In this document: positions 40,321 to 48,751 of the stretch, one piece after another
Position numbering within the stretch: the stretch's first letter is position 1
Layout of the letters: the number at the start of each line of letters is the position of its first letter
From: Corynebacterium sp. TAE3-ERU16
GTDB lineage: Bacteria; Actinomycetota; Actinomycetes; Mycobacteriales; Mycobacteriaceae
DNA length: 64,000 nucleotides
Assembly (NCBI RefSeq): GCF_019209935.1
Contig: NZ_JAHUTN010000001.1
Location: 1-64,000, forward strand
Direction of reading: 5' to 3'
Program-made: the position numbers and the translations under genes
Notes under the pieces: model-generated
The model's input: only the letters and a program-made list of their open reading frames with translations
The model's database searches: none
Told to the model about the DNA's origin: nothing

Positions 40321-42111
40321 TCAGTGCGCGACGGCGGCACCGTCAGCCGAATCCGCGTCTCCACTCCCCCGGTTCAGGGCCCAGGTCTCGGATTCGCGGA
40401 GCGTCGCCCACAGTTGGGCGTAGGTCCCACCTGCCGCCAACAGCTCCCGGTGGGTTCCCCGCTGGACGCACTGACCGCCCTCGAGGACAACGATGTCATC
40501 AGCCCTGACGATGGTGGACAGTCGGTGTGTGACGATGATCGCCGTCCGTTCCCGGCACAGCTCGTCGAGAGCACGAAGGACGGCAGCTTCACTCACCGGG
40601 TCGAGGGAGGCCGTCGCCTCATCGAGCAGGACGACGGGCGCGTCACTGACGACAGCCCGCGCGATGGAAAGTCGTTGACGCTGCCCACCGGACAGTCCCG
40701 CACCGTCTTCCCCGAGGACAGTGTCGTACCCGTCATCGAGTGAGGTGATGAACCGGTGGGCCTGCGCGGTGCGGGCGGCGGCGATGATCTGGTCCCGCGA
40801 GGCCCCCGGGTTGCCGACCGCTATATTGTCCGCAACGGTTCCCGGGAACAGATGGATGTCCTGGAACACCTGGGTGATCGTCTTGCACCGGGTGGCTGTG
40901 TCCATGTCCCTGACATCGACGCCACCGATCAGGACCACGCCTTCCCCTGGATCGTCCCCTCTGTCGATCAGGGACAGCAGAGTCGATTTGCCACTACCTG
41001 AGCGTCCGACGAGGGCGGTGGTCGATCCCGGGGCAACACGGAAGCTCACCTCCCGGAGAGCCGGGACACCGTCTCCGTAGGTGTAGCTCACCCCGGAGAG
41101 TTCTACACCGTTGTCGGAGGGCTGCCGGGGTTTCCGGGGTGCGGGGAGCGGCGGGAGCCGCAGAACGTCCACCGCCCGCCTGATCGCAGCCTGGGTGAGT
41201 TGCCAGGACTCACCGGCGGCCAGCACCCCGTGCACCGGCTGGTAGACGCCGACCGCGAGTGTCGCCACCACTGCGACAACGACACGGGTGTCGGTCACCT
41301 CCCCGTGGGTCAGCCGCCAACCACCGACCGCGAGGATCAGGGGAAGACCGGTCTGGACGACGAACCCGGCGGCACCGGAGGGCACGACCAATCGGTGCAC
41401 CATTTTCACGGAAACCTCACGAAAGGCATTCACCGCACGGCTGTAGTATGACAAGCTCCGCTGTTCACCCGAGTAGAGCCACAGCGCCGGTGCCGAGGCC
41501 ACGAGATCAATCATCGCCGCAGCCGCATGAGCTTGTTTTCCCTGTCGCTCATCACCGAGCTCCGCGAGCCGCCTTCCGCTCACCGCCATGACGGGCCAGA
41601 CGGCGACGATCGGAGCGGCGAGCGCCAGTCCGAGAACCGGGTCGTGGAATAACACGACGACGATCACCGCCAGCGGAAAGCCGAGCACCTGCCCGGCGCG
41701 GGGTAGCGCATCGGAGAGGAACTCCTCGACGGTCTGGGTGTCACTCGTCACCAGGGCGGAGATGTCCGCACGCGTACGACCGCCGAGTGAAGTCTGTGGG
41801 AGGGTCACGAGATGGTTGAGTAGTGCGATCCGCAGTTCGGCGACCACCTCGTAGGCCGCAAGCCACGACAATCGTGCGGCGAGCCACCCCATGACCAGTT
41901 GCCCGGACAATGAGAGAATCGACAGCACCGCGACCTGCGTCACGTGATCACGATGCACGATCCCACCGGTGGTGAGAACCATGATGACTGTGACCGCCGC
42001 ATAGAACCCGAGGGCCAGGAACAGCGACTGCGCGATTCGGGCTGCAACTCCACCGAGCACCCGCCACCTGGCGCCGCCGGCGTACCTCCAGAGAATCGCC
42101 GCCCCGCTCAC
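40321..42111 (-). CDS. ABC transporter half, fused membrane and ATPase domains (second of pair)
   Basis: The 596-aa protein has six membrane helices (about 20-310) followed by an ATPase domain (about 340-580). The ATPase has Walker A GRSGSGKST, signature LSGGQ, Walker B VVLLDEATASLD and the switch histidine in VTHRLST. All catalytic residues are intact. The GTG at 42109-42111 overlaps the stop of the partner gene by 4 bp, so the two halves are made in equal amounts and should form a heterodimer. The IrtAB/YbtPQ type of transporter, which imports metal-siderophores despite exporter-like folds, is one candidate; a drug or peptide exporter is another. Confidence 0.85.
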   Translation of the reverse strand: MSGAAILWRYAGGARWRVLGGVAARIAQSLFLALGFYAAVTVIMVLTTGGIVHRDHVTQVAVLSILSLSGQLVMGWLAARLSWLAAYEVVAELRIALLNHLVTLPQTSLGGRTRADISALVTSDTQTVEEFLSDALPRAGQVLGFPLAVIVVVLFHDPVLGLALAAPIVAVWPVMAVSGRRLAELGDERQGKQAHAAAAMIDLVASAPALWLYSGEQRSLSYYSRAVNAFREVSVKMVHRLVVPSGAAGFVVQTGLPLILAVGGWRLTHGEVTDTRVVVAVVATLAVGVYQPVHGVLAAGESWQLTQAAIRRAVDVLRLPPLPAPRKPRQPSDNGVELSGVSYTYGDGVPALREVSFRVAPGSTTALVGRSGSGKSTLLSLIDRGDDPGEGVVLIGGVDVRDMDTATRCKTITQVFQDIHLFPGTVADNIAVGNPGASRDQIIAAARTAQAHRFITSLDDGYDTVLGEDGAGLSGGQRQRLSIARAVVSDAPVVLLDEATASLDPVSEAAVLRALDELCRERTAIIVTHRLSTIVRADDIVVLEGGQCVQRGTHRELLAAGGTYAQLWATLRESETWALNRGSGDADSADGAAVAH

Positions 42112-43979
42112 AGCTGATCCTCCCGGTGCATACCCGTGCCGTGGTCCGGAGGTGTCGTTCCGGCGCGCCCGGCGGCGGCATCGGCCGGAACGGTGTGTGC
42201 GCCCCACAGGACGGCGTATCTACCGCCACGCGCGATGAGTTCATCGTGGGTGCCCTGTTCCGCGACGGTGCCCCCGTCGAGGACGATGATGTTGTCCGCG
42301 TGGCGGATCGTGTGTAGCCGGTGTGCGACGACGATGACGGTACGCCCACGGGTGAGCTCGTTCAGACCACGGTGCACGGCGGCCTCGTTGTCCGGGTCGG
42401 TGGCCGCCGACGCCTCATCCAGAAGGAGTACGGGCCGGTCGGCGAGCAGTGCGCGGGCGACGGCGATGCGTTGGCGTTGTCCCCCGGACAGCCCGGCACC
42501 TGATTCACCGAGTACGGTCTCCAACCCCTCCGGCAGGTCTTCCACGAATCCGTCGACGGCGGCAGCGTGTGCCACCGCGGCGATGGTGGCGTCGTCGGCA
42601 TCGGGCCGGGCGAGGCAGATGTTGTCGCGGATGGAACCGGCGATGAGGTACGGCTTCTGGAACACCGCCGCGACATGGCGGGACAGTTCGCCGGGTTCCA
42701 TCTCGTCGACTGCGCGGCCACCTAGTCGGATCTTTCCGGAATCCGGGGCGTGGAAGCCCGCTATCAGCTCGATGACCGTCGATTTTCCGGCTCCGGAGTC
42801 ACCGACGATGGCGGTGACCGAACCTGCGGGAACGCGGAATGAGAGGTTGTGGAGCACCTCCGATCCGGGTTCGTGGGAGAAGGACACCGAATCGAAGTCG
42901 ACGGAGACCGGCCGGAGGTCTCCCGGTACCCGGGTTCGGGCCCCTGTGCCGCGGTGGCTGCCGGTGTCCGGGACGGCGGCGAATTCGGTTTCTATGGCGG
43001 TCGCACCGGCAGCGAGCATCGGCAGCGCGACCATGCGATGGAAGACTGTGACGAGTGGGACCGGGTAGGCCGGTCCGATGACGACGAACAGCAGAAACCC
43101 GGAGACGGTGAGGTCGCCGGTGTACAACAGCCACGTGCCCACCGGGGTGATGACCAGGACGGTGGATGCCACGAGGCTCGAGAACGGGGATCCCCACCTG
43201 ACGAAGGCGGCACCCCACCGGGACTGCAGCCGGGCATTTTCACGGACTGTGTCTGCGGTCCGGCGGTGTTCCGCCCCGGTCCTGTTGAATACCCTGATGA
43301 CGGGTAGTGCGGTCAGCAGGTCCAGCACCGCGGCCTCCATCGCGGTTCTCGCCTCGAGCCACCGACCCATGCGGTGTCCGTTGCCGCGGATCGCCCGCAA
43401 CATCGTCGCGAAGGCCACGGGTACGAGAGCCACCGCGGCCACGGTCATCCGCCAGTCGACGGTGAACAGCCACACGGTCACACTGATCCACACTGTCACG
43501 GCCGCAGCAGTCTCCGGAATGACGTGGGCGATGAACAACTCCATTTTCTCGCAGCTGTCCAGCGCGAGGGTTTTGGCCGTCGAGGAGTGCCTCCGTCGGA
43601 GCTCACCGACCGGACGCCTCACCCACGCTCCGCCCAGGGCGAGTCTGATTTCGGCGATCGTGTGGAACGCCACCAGGTGCGCCAGAGCTGTCGCAGCGGA
43701 ATAGGCCACCGCCCGCCCCAGGACCCCGACCCCGCACAGCACCACGTGGCGCCACACGGTCGACGGGTCCCCGTCACCGTCGACGATGACGACCACGACC
43801 CGCCAGATCGCCCACACCGACAGCAGTTCACCGAATCCGGCGGCTATCCCCAGCGCAACCGCGCCGAGGAGCTGATCGGTACGTCCGCCGAGGTACCGGG
43901 CGAGAAGCAGGGGCGCGGCCCAGAAGTCGAGTCCACCCTGTCGTCGCCGCCGGGGGGACCTATCTTTCTCGATACTCAT
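42108..43979 (-). CDS. ABC transporter half, fused membrane and ATPase domains (first of pair)
   Basis: The 623-aa partner has a short basic N terminus, six helices (about 25-320) and an ATPase domain (about 360-590). The ATPase has Walker A GDSGAGKST, LSGGQ, Walker B VLLLDEASAATD with the catalytic Glu, and VAHRLHT. It has no siderophore-interacting (FAD) domain such as that of IrtA; the only flavoprotein gene nearby is the divergent one at 44333. The ATG at 43977-43979 has only a weak AAGAG upstream. It is divergent from the flavoprotein-importer operon across 353 bp. Confidence 0.85.
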   Translation of the reverse strand: MSIEKDRSPRRRRQGGLDFWAAPLLLARYLGGRTDQLLGAVALGIAAGFGELLSVWAIWRVVVVIVDGDGDPSTVWRHVVLCGVGVLGRAVAYSAATALAHLVAFHTIAEIRLALGGAWVRRPVGELRRRHSSTAKTLALDSCEKMELFIAHVIPETAAAVTVWISVTVWLFTVDWRMTVAAVALVPVAFATMLRAIRGNGHRMGRWLEARTAMEAAVLDLLTALPVIRVFNRTGAEHRRTADTVRENARLQSRWGAAFVRWGSPFSSLVASTVLVITPVGTWLLYTGDLTVSGFLLFVVIGPAYPVPLVTVFHRMVALPMLAAGATAIETEFAAVPDTGSHRGTGARTRVPGDLRPVSVDFDSVSFSHEPGSEVLHNLSFRVPAGSVTAIVGDSGAGKSTVIELIAGFHAPDSGKIRLGGRAVDEMEPGELSRHVAAVFQKPYLIAGSIRDNICLARPDADDATIAAVAHAAAVDGFVEDLPEGLETVLGESGAGLSGGQRQRIAVARALLADRPVLLLDEASAATDPDNEAAVHRGLNELTRGRTVIVVAHRLHTIRHADNIIVLDGGTVAEQGTHDELIARGGRYAVLWGAHTVPADAAAGRAGTTPPDHGTGMHREDQL

Positions 43980-44100
43980 GACGTCACGCTCTTTTCGTGT
44001 GCTCCATGTCGTTCTTCGTGTGTCCCCGTGGCGATGGCAACCGGCGCCGGGCCTCCCGGCCGGACGCCGCTACTCCGGTTGCCCCGAACGCCAACCACGG

Positions 44101-44170
44101 ATTGGCTGATGGTTTTGCGAAAACCTAGTTGAAAATCCCTGCCACCAACTAATGGTAATGTATTCCATCA
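44101..44170. promoter_or_regulatory. Divergent control region with three inverted repeats
   Basis: The 353-bp gap 43980-44332 contains an AT-rich island. Three inverted repeats lie in it: GGTTTT-GCG-AAAACC (44111-44125, perfect), TAGTTG-N14-CAACTA (44126-44151) and ATGG...CCAT (ATGGTAATGTATTCCAT, 44152-44168). -10 candidates overlap them on both strands (TAATGT at 44156-44161 forward; TAGGTT on the reverse). The layout is that of a repressor-controlled divergent promoter, plausibly a metal regulator, but none of the sites is a clear DtxR or Zur box. Confidence 0.45.
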
Positions 44171-44332
44171 ACGCCCGTCATGAGATCACCCCGACCATGA
44201 CCAAGCCTCGCCTGAGCTGGGCGTGCCGTGTGTCCCCGTCCGCCACGGAGCCGGAAAACACCCGGTCACGGAGCCGGGGCCACCTGCATTCCTCCGTCTC
44301 TCCGTCACACTCTTCGATTTCAGGAGTCCCCG

Positions 44333-45412
44333 ATGAACACACCGTCCCGTACCCGTCTCTCCACGGACGACCACACCGAGGTCGCGGTCGTCGGGGCCGG
44401 GGCCGCCGGACTCGAAGCCGCGCTGGTGCTGGGTCGGCAACGTCGACGCGTCCTTCTCATCGACTCAGGTGACTACCGCAACGCCCGCTCCACCGGAGCA
44501 CACATGTTGCTCGGACTCGACGGCACCCCACCGACGGAGATCCGTGACCGAGCGCTCGCCGACATCGCCGACCTGGACACCGTCATCTACCTCCGTTCGA
44601 CCGTCACAGCGGCGCACCTCGACGCGGAAGACGGCGGGGGTCGCACGGAGCCCACGGTGTCGCTGGCGCTCTCCGACGGCCGACGGGTCACCGCACGACG
44701 CCTCATCATCGCGACCGGCCAACGGGACGTCACCCGGGACGCCGACGGCGCCCCCCTGATCAATGGCCTCGACCGGGGGCACGGTATCTGGACCAGCCAC
44801 TGCCCCTACTGCCACGGATGGGAGAACAGGGACAGGGACATACTGGTGGTACCGGTTCCGGGAGTCCCGGTCGCCCGGACCGTCTACCAGGCCCTGTACC
44901 TGCGGGACCGGGTATCTGACCGTGTCCGGATCATTATCGACGCCGCGGAAGTGTCGGACGTATTCCGAGGGGCGTTGACGGATGCCGGGGTGAGCCTCAT
45001 CGATGACACCGTCAGCACGATGAGTGGCGACCCGGATGCGGTGAGCGTGCGAACGACGGGTGGGCGCATCATCCGCGCCGACACGATTTTCGCCACACCA
45101 CCGACGACAGCCGGATCCCCGCTCGGGGAAATGCTGGGACTGCAGATGCAGGGACCGTGCATCCTCACCGATGCCCGTCAACGGTCCTCGGTCCCACAGG
45201 TGTTCGCCGCAGGTGACGGCGCTGTGCGCCGGGGCGAACCCGAGCCGATGACCTTCGTCACCCAGGCGGCCGCACAGGGACAGCTCGCGGCGATCTGGGC
45301 CGACCAGGACCTGTTCCTCGCCAGACCCGGTATCCCGGCTCCTTCCGCCCTCACCGAGACATCTCCCACCCTCCCGACATCCCCCGGCATCCTCCACGGA
45401 TCCACCGAATGA
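44333..45412 (+). CDS. Thioredoxin-reductase-like flavoprotein with CPYC motif and degenerate NADPH site
   Basis: The 359-aa protein has the FAD Rossmann motif GAGAAG (21-26), an ATGQR segment (127-131) and the redox pair C157/C160 in HCPYCHGWE, followed by the C-terminal FAD motif AAGDGA. The second nucleotide site, where NADPH enzymes have GxGxxA/G, reads VPVPGVPVA (173-181) and is degenerate. It could thus be an oxidase of a dithiol substrate (as in GliT/HlmI-type enzymes) or a reductase using another donor. AGGAG at 44322-44326 selects the ATG at 44333. It is the first gene of the importer operon and ends 38 bp before the binding-protein gene. Confidence 0.8.
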   Translation: MNTPSRTRLSTDDHTEVAVVGAGAAGLEAALVLGRQRRRVLLIDSGDYRNARSTGAHMLLGLDGTPPTEIRDRALADIADLDTVIYLRSTVTAAHLDAEDGGGRTEPTVSLALSDGRRVTARRLIIATGQRDVTRDADGAPLINGLDRGHGIWTSHCPYCHGWENRDRDILVVPVPGVPVARTVYQALYLRDRVSDRVRIIIDAAEVSDVFRGALTDAGVSLIDDTVSTMSGDPDAVSVRTTGGRIIRADTIFATPPTTAGSPLGEMLGLQMQGPCILTDARQRSSVPQVFAAGDGAVRRGEPEPMTFVTQAAAQGQLAAIWADQDLFLARPGIPAPSALTETSPTLPTSPGILHGSTE

Positions 45413-45450
45413 CCGCACCTCCCACGACCCGATCCCACAAGGAGAACCAC

Positions 45451-46974
45451 GTGCACAGACGTACCTTCCTCAAGTATCTCGCCACAGCAACGGCGACCGC
45501 CACAACCGGTTTCTGGCTCGCCGGATGCTCGGACAACGGCGACAACGCCAACGGTGGTGATCCGGCGGATTCCGGTGCAACCGGTGAAGCTGTCCTGAAG
45601 ACCCTGCGGGTCGCCGCGACAGGTGGCCCCGGTGAAGAAGTCGACCCGAGCAAGGCACTGCAGACCGCGACCTGGGCCGCGATCTACGCGGTGTTCGAGC
45701 CTCTGGTGATCCACACGGAATCCGACGCGCGGTACCAGCTCGCCGACACCGTCGAGTCGAACGATGACGCCACCGAGTGGACCGTGACAATCCGCGAAGG
45801 CGCGACCTTCTCCGACGGCAGCCCCGTCACCGCAGGTGACGTGATGAAATCCGTGGCATTCACCACCCGAGACCCGATGCAGTCGGCGATCGTCGCGGAC
45901 ATCGACACAGAAGCCTCCACGATCGTCGATGACCGGACGGTCACACTCAGACTGGACCGCCCGCGCGCTGACTTCATCGAGTCGGTGCTCGGGATGACAA
46001 GCCTCGTGTTCAAGGACGGCGACCCCGGCACCGGTATCGGTTCCGGTCCGTATGTTCTCGGCGCCGGGGATTCCGCGCAGGGATGGACACTCGACGCCAA
46101 CCCACACTTCCCCGCCGACAGACGGGTGTCGGAGACCCTCGAGATACAGGTCATCACGGATCCGGCGGCACGCACCCGGGCCCTCGAGTCCGGTGCCGTG
46201 GACATGGCCCTGAACCTTCCTCCCACCGCGGCACGCACACTCGACGAAGGCATGGTCTGGATACCCGGTCCATACGATTCGCGTCCGCTCGTGATCGTGC
46301 TCAACACCCGGGTGGCACCCTTCGACGACCCCGAGGTTCGGCGTGCCGTGAAGATCGCGATCGACCGTGAGGAACTCGTCGCGCAGGCACTCGACGGCGC
46401 CGGTGAGCCGGGCGCCGACGTTCCGGGACTGGGATTCGCGGACTACCCGGAGAAACTCACCCCGCCGAAGCGGGACGTCGGGAAAGCCGCCGCCATATTC
46501 GCGGAGAAGGGCATCAGTGAGCTGACGCTGTTCACCGCGGACCTGGTTCCCGGTATGAACGACGGAGCCGATCTCATCGCCCGTCAGCTCGGGGACGCCG
46601 GTGTGACCGTCACCGTCGACAAACGTGATCCCGTCTCCTACTACGCCGACGTACCTGCGCTGCAGGAGCTCCCCATGTTCGCGAGCTACCTCGTCAACCG
46701 TTCCGTCCTCGCATCCCTCACGTTCATCACCGGCTCCCGGGCGGTGTTCAACCTGTCCGGTTTCGGGACCGACGGAGAGTGGGATGAGAAACTCTCGGCG
46801 ACACTCGCGGAGACCGACGAGTCGGAGCGCCAGCGGATGCTGACGACCCTGGCCACAACAGTCAGTCGGGAAGGCGGCGACCTCATCTGGGCGTTCGCCA
46901 ACTCCGTCAACGGTCTCGGGGAGGGGGTCCCGCCCGTGCCGGTGTCCTACTCAGTTCCCGTATTCACGGCGTGA
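45451..46974 (+). CDS. Family 5 (Opp/Nik-type) substrate-binding lipoprotein
   Basis: The 507-aa protein starts with a twin-arginine-like signal (RRTFLKY) and a lipobox LAGC with the lipidated C26, so it is anchored outside the membrane, possibly after Tat export. The mature part has the family 5 fold typical of peptide/nickel-binding proteins (TVTIREGATFSDGSPVTAGDV near 120-140, and the AVKIAIDREEL segment). AAGGAGA before the GTG at 45451 decides the start. The stop overlaps the first permease start (GTGA). Ligand unknown: peptides, nickel or a metal chelate are typical for the family. Confidence 0.9.
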   Translation: MHRRTFLKYLATATATATTGFWLAGCSDNGDNANGGDPADSGATGEAVLKTLRVAATGGPGEEVDPSKALQTATWAAIYAVFEPLVIHTESDARYQLADTVESNDDATEWTVTIREGATFSDGSPVTAGDVMKSVAFTTRDPMQSAIVADIDTEASTIVDDRTVTLRLDRPRADFIESVLGMTSLVFKDGDPGTGIGSGPYVLGAGDSAQGWTLDANPHFPADRRVSETLEIQVITDPAARTRALESGAVDMALNLPPTAARTLDEGMVWIPGPYDSRPLVIVLNTRVAPFDDPEVRRAVKIAIDREELVAQALDGAGEPGADVPGLGFADYPEKLTPPKRDVGKAAAIFAEKGISELTLFTADLVPGMNDGADLIARQLGDAGVTVTVDKRDPVSYYADVPALQELPMFASYLVNRSVLASLTFITGSRAVFNLSGFGTDGEWDEKLSATLAETDESERQRMLTTLATTVSREGGDLIWAFANSVNGLGEGVPPVPVSYSVPVFTA

Positions 46975-47909
46975 TCCGGCGACCACCCACTGCGGTACGC
47001 ACCGTGGTCCGATTCGCCGCCGTGGTTCTGTGTTCCGGGTCGGTCGTCTTCCTGATCATGGTGTGGCTACCGGGAGATGCGGCGACGGTCGCGGTGCACA
47101 CACCGGACCCCGAACGGATCGCGGAATTACGCGCACAGATGGGAATCGACCGACCAGCACTCCACCGGCTGCTTTCCTGGTGGGGCGGACTGCTGCACGG
47201 AGACGGTGGGACACTCCACGGGTCCGGGCGCTCAGTGTGGTCGGCGATCGAAATCCCCGTCCGCAACTCGGCGATTCTCGTGGCGTTCGCCTGGCCGCTG
47301 CTCGTCATCCTGGGATGCACCCTGGGCATCGTTGCGGGGACAGCGGCCGGATCAGCCAGGGACACGGGGCTGTCCACGGGTGCACAGGCGACACTCGCGG
47401 TACCCGAGTTCGCCACCACGACCCTTCTCCTCGTCATCTTTTCGGGCATCCTGCATCTCGTCCCTGCCGTATCGCTGGTGCCACCGGGCGGGACCCCGTT
47501 GGACAGACCCGAGGGACTGTTCGTGCCGGCACTGGGTATCGCCGTCACCGGCGGCGCCTGGCTGCAGCGCATGGTCCGCGCTGCGATCGCCGACGCGCAC
47601 GTGCTCCCCCACGTCGCCGCGGCACGGCTCTCCGGTATGCACCCACTCGCGGTGTTGGTGCGGCACACGCTGCCCGCGGCGTCCGCACCGGTGGCCCAAG
47701 CCTGCGCGGCGACCGTTCCGTACGCGGTGACGGGGACCGTCGTGGTGGAGAACGTGGTCGGATTCCCGGGAATCGGAACGCTGGTGGCGAACCTCATAGC
47801 GAACCGGGAGACCGAAGCCACGGCAACCGTGACGGTGCTCGTCGCGGTGATCACGATGATCGCTTTCCTGGTCGCGGAACGGAAGATCACGGATGTGGGG
47901 TCACCATGA
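46971..47909 (+). CDS. ABC importer permease (OppB/NikB-like)
   Basis: The 312-aa protein has six hydrophobic segments and the binding-protein-dependent permease EAA-type loop near 215-235 (AARLSGMHPLAVLVRHTLP), then the VVVENVVGFPGIGTL block typical of the NikB/DppB side. Its start overlaps the binding-protein stop, and its stop overlaps the second permease start (ATGA). Confidence 0.9.
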   Translation: MIRRPPTAVRTVVRFAAVVLCSGSVVFLIMVWLPGDAATVAVHTPDPERIAELRAQMGIDRPALHRLLSWWGGLLHGDGGTLHGSGRSVWSAIEIPVRNSAILVAFAWPLLVILGCTLGIVAGTAAGSARDTGLSTGAQATLAVPEFATTTLLLVIFSGILHLVPAVSLVPPGGTPLDRPEGLFVPALGIAVTGGAWLQRMVRAAIADAHVLPHVAAARLSGMHPLAVLVRHTLPAASAPVAQACAATVPYAVTGTVVVENVVGFPGIGTLVANLIANRETEATATVTVLVAVITMIAFLVAERKITDVGSP

Positions 47910-48751
47910 GATCACCGGTGCCGTACGGTTCTCGCGGAGCTGACCGCCGGACCACCACGGTGATGTTCTCCGTGCTCCTGCTGGCGGTGTGGACGGGTGC
48001 GGTGCTCACCGCGCTCGCCGGTCCTCTGATTGCCCCTGTTCTCGGGCTTCCTGATCCCGCGGAGCCCGTCGCCCGCCCCTTCACCACCCCGGGACCGGGG
48101 CATCCGTTGGGTACCGACCGGGTGGGCAGAGATGTCCTCGCACGACTCTGCATGGGCAATACGGTCCTGGTGATACCCCCCGCCCTGGCTGCCGCTGCGT
48201 CGACCATCTCCGGCACCGCGGTCGGGCTGACGGCCGCTCTGTGCCCCCGGCTGAGACCCTGGATCAGATTCCTGACGGACACGCTGCTCGTCATCCCGCC
48301 GATGATCATGCTCCTGGCGGTCATCTCGGCGAACGGAGCCGGACTTCCCGGTGTCACCCTCATGGCCGTGATTCTCTCTCTTCCCCTGTCCTCGCGGTAT
48401 CTGGAAGCTGCGGCGAGACCCGTCGTCTCATCCGGGTATGTCGAAGTCCGGCGAGCCACCGGGGTACCGTTTCCCGTGGTCGTCATCGGTGACGTCCTCC
48501 CCGCGATGCGTCGCGCCCTGTTCGCCGATCTCGGCATCCGTTATGTGGGCGTGGTGTTCCTGACGGCGACCGCGGCATTCCTCGGTGCGACGGTCGGTAC
48601 CGGCACCCGAACCTGGGCTTCGATGGTTCCGGAGGCCTTGACCGGGCTGGCGTTGAACCCGTGGGCGGCGGCGGCCCCGGTCCTGCTGATCATCGCTCTC
48701 ACCGCCCCACCGGCGATCCTGATCGACATCGTCACGGGAGGTGGACGCTGA
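47906..48751 (+). CDS. ABC importer permease (OppC/NikC-like)
   Basis: The 281-aa protein has the N-terminal helix and the GHPLGTDRVGRDVLARL block found in NikC/DppC permeases. The EAA-type loop follows near 175-200 (RRATGVPFPVVVIGDVLP). It pairs with the upstream permease and is coupled to it by ATGA; its stop overlaps the ATPase start by one base. Confidence 0.9.
   Translation: MRSPVPYGSRGADRRTTTVMFSVLLLAVWTGAVLTALAGPLIAPVLGLPDPAEPVARPFTTPGPGHPLGTDRVGRDVLARLCMGNTVLVIPPALAAAASTISGTAVGLTAALCPRLRPWIRFLTDTLLVIPPMIMLLAVISANGAGLPGVTLMAVILSLPLSSRYLEAAARPVVSSGYVEVRRATGVPFPVVVIGDVLPAMRRALFADLGIRYVGVVFLTATAAFLGATVGTGTRTWASMVPEALTGLALNPWAAAAPVLLIIALTAPPAILIDIVTGGGR

Noticed and set aside
44101..44170. 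DtxR iron box in the divergent region
   Set aside because: Only about six bases resemble half of the TTAGGTTAG consensus; too weak to call.
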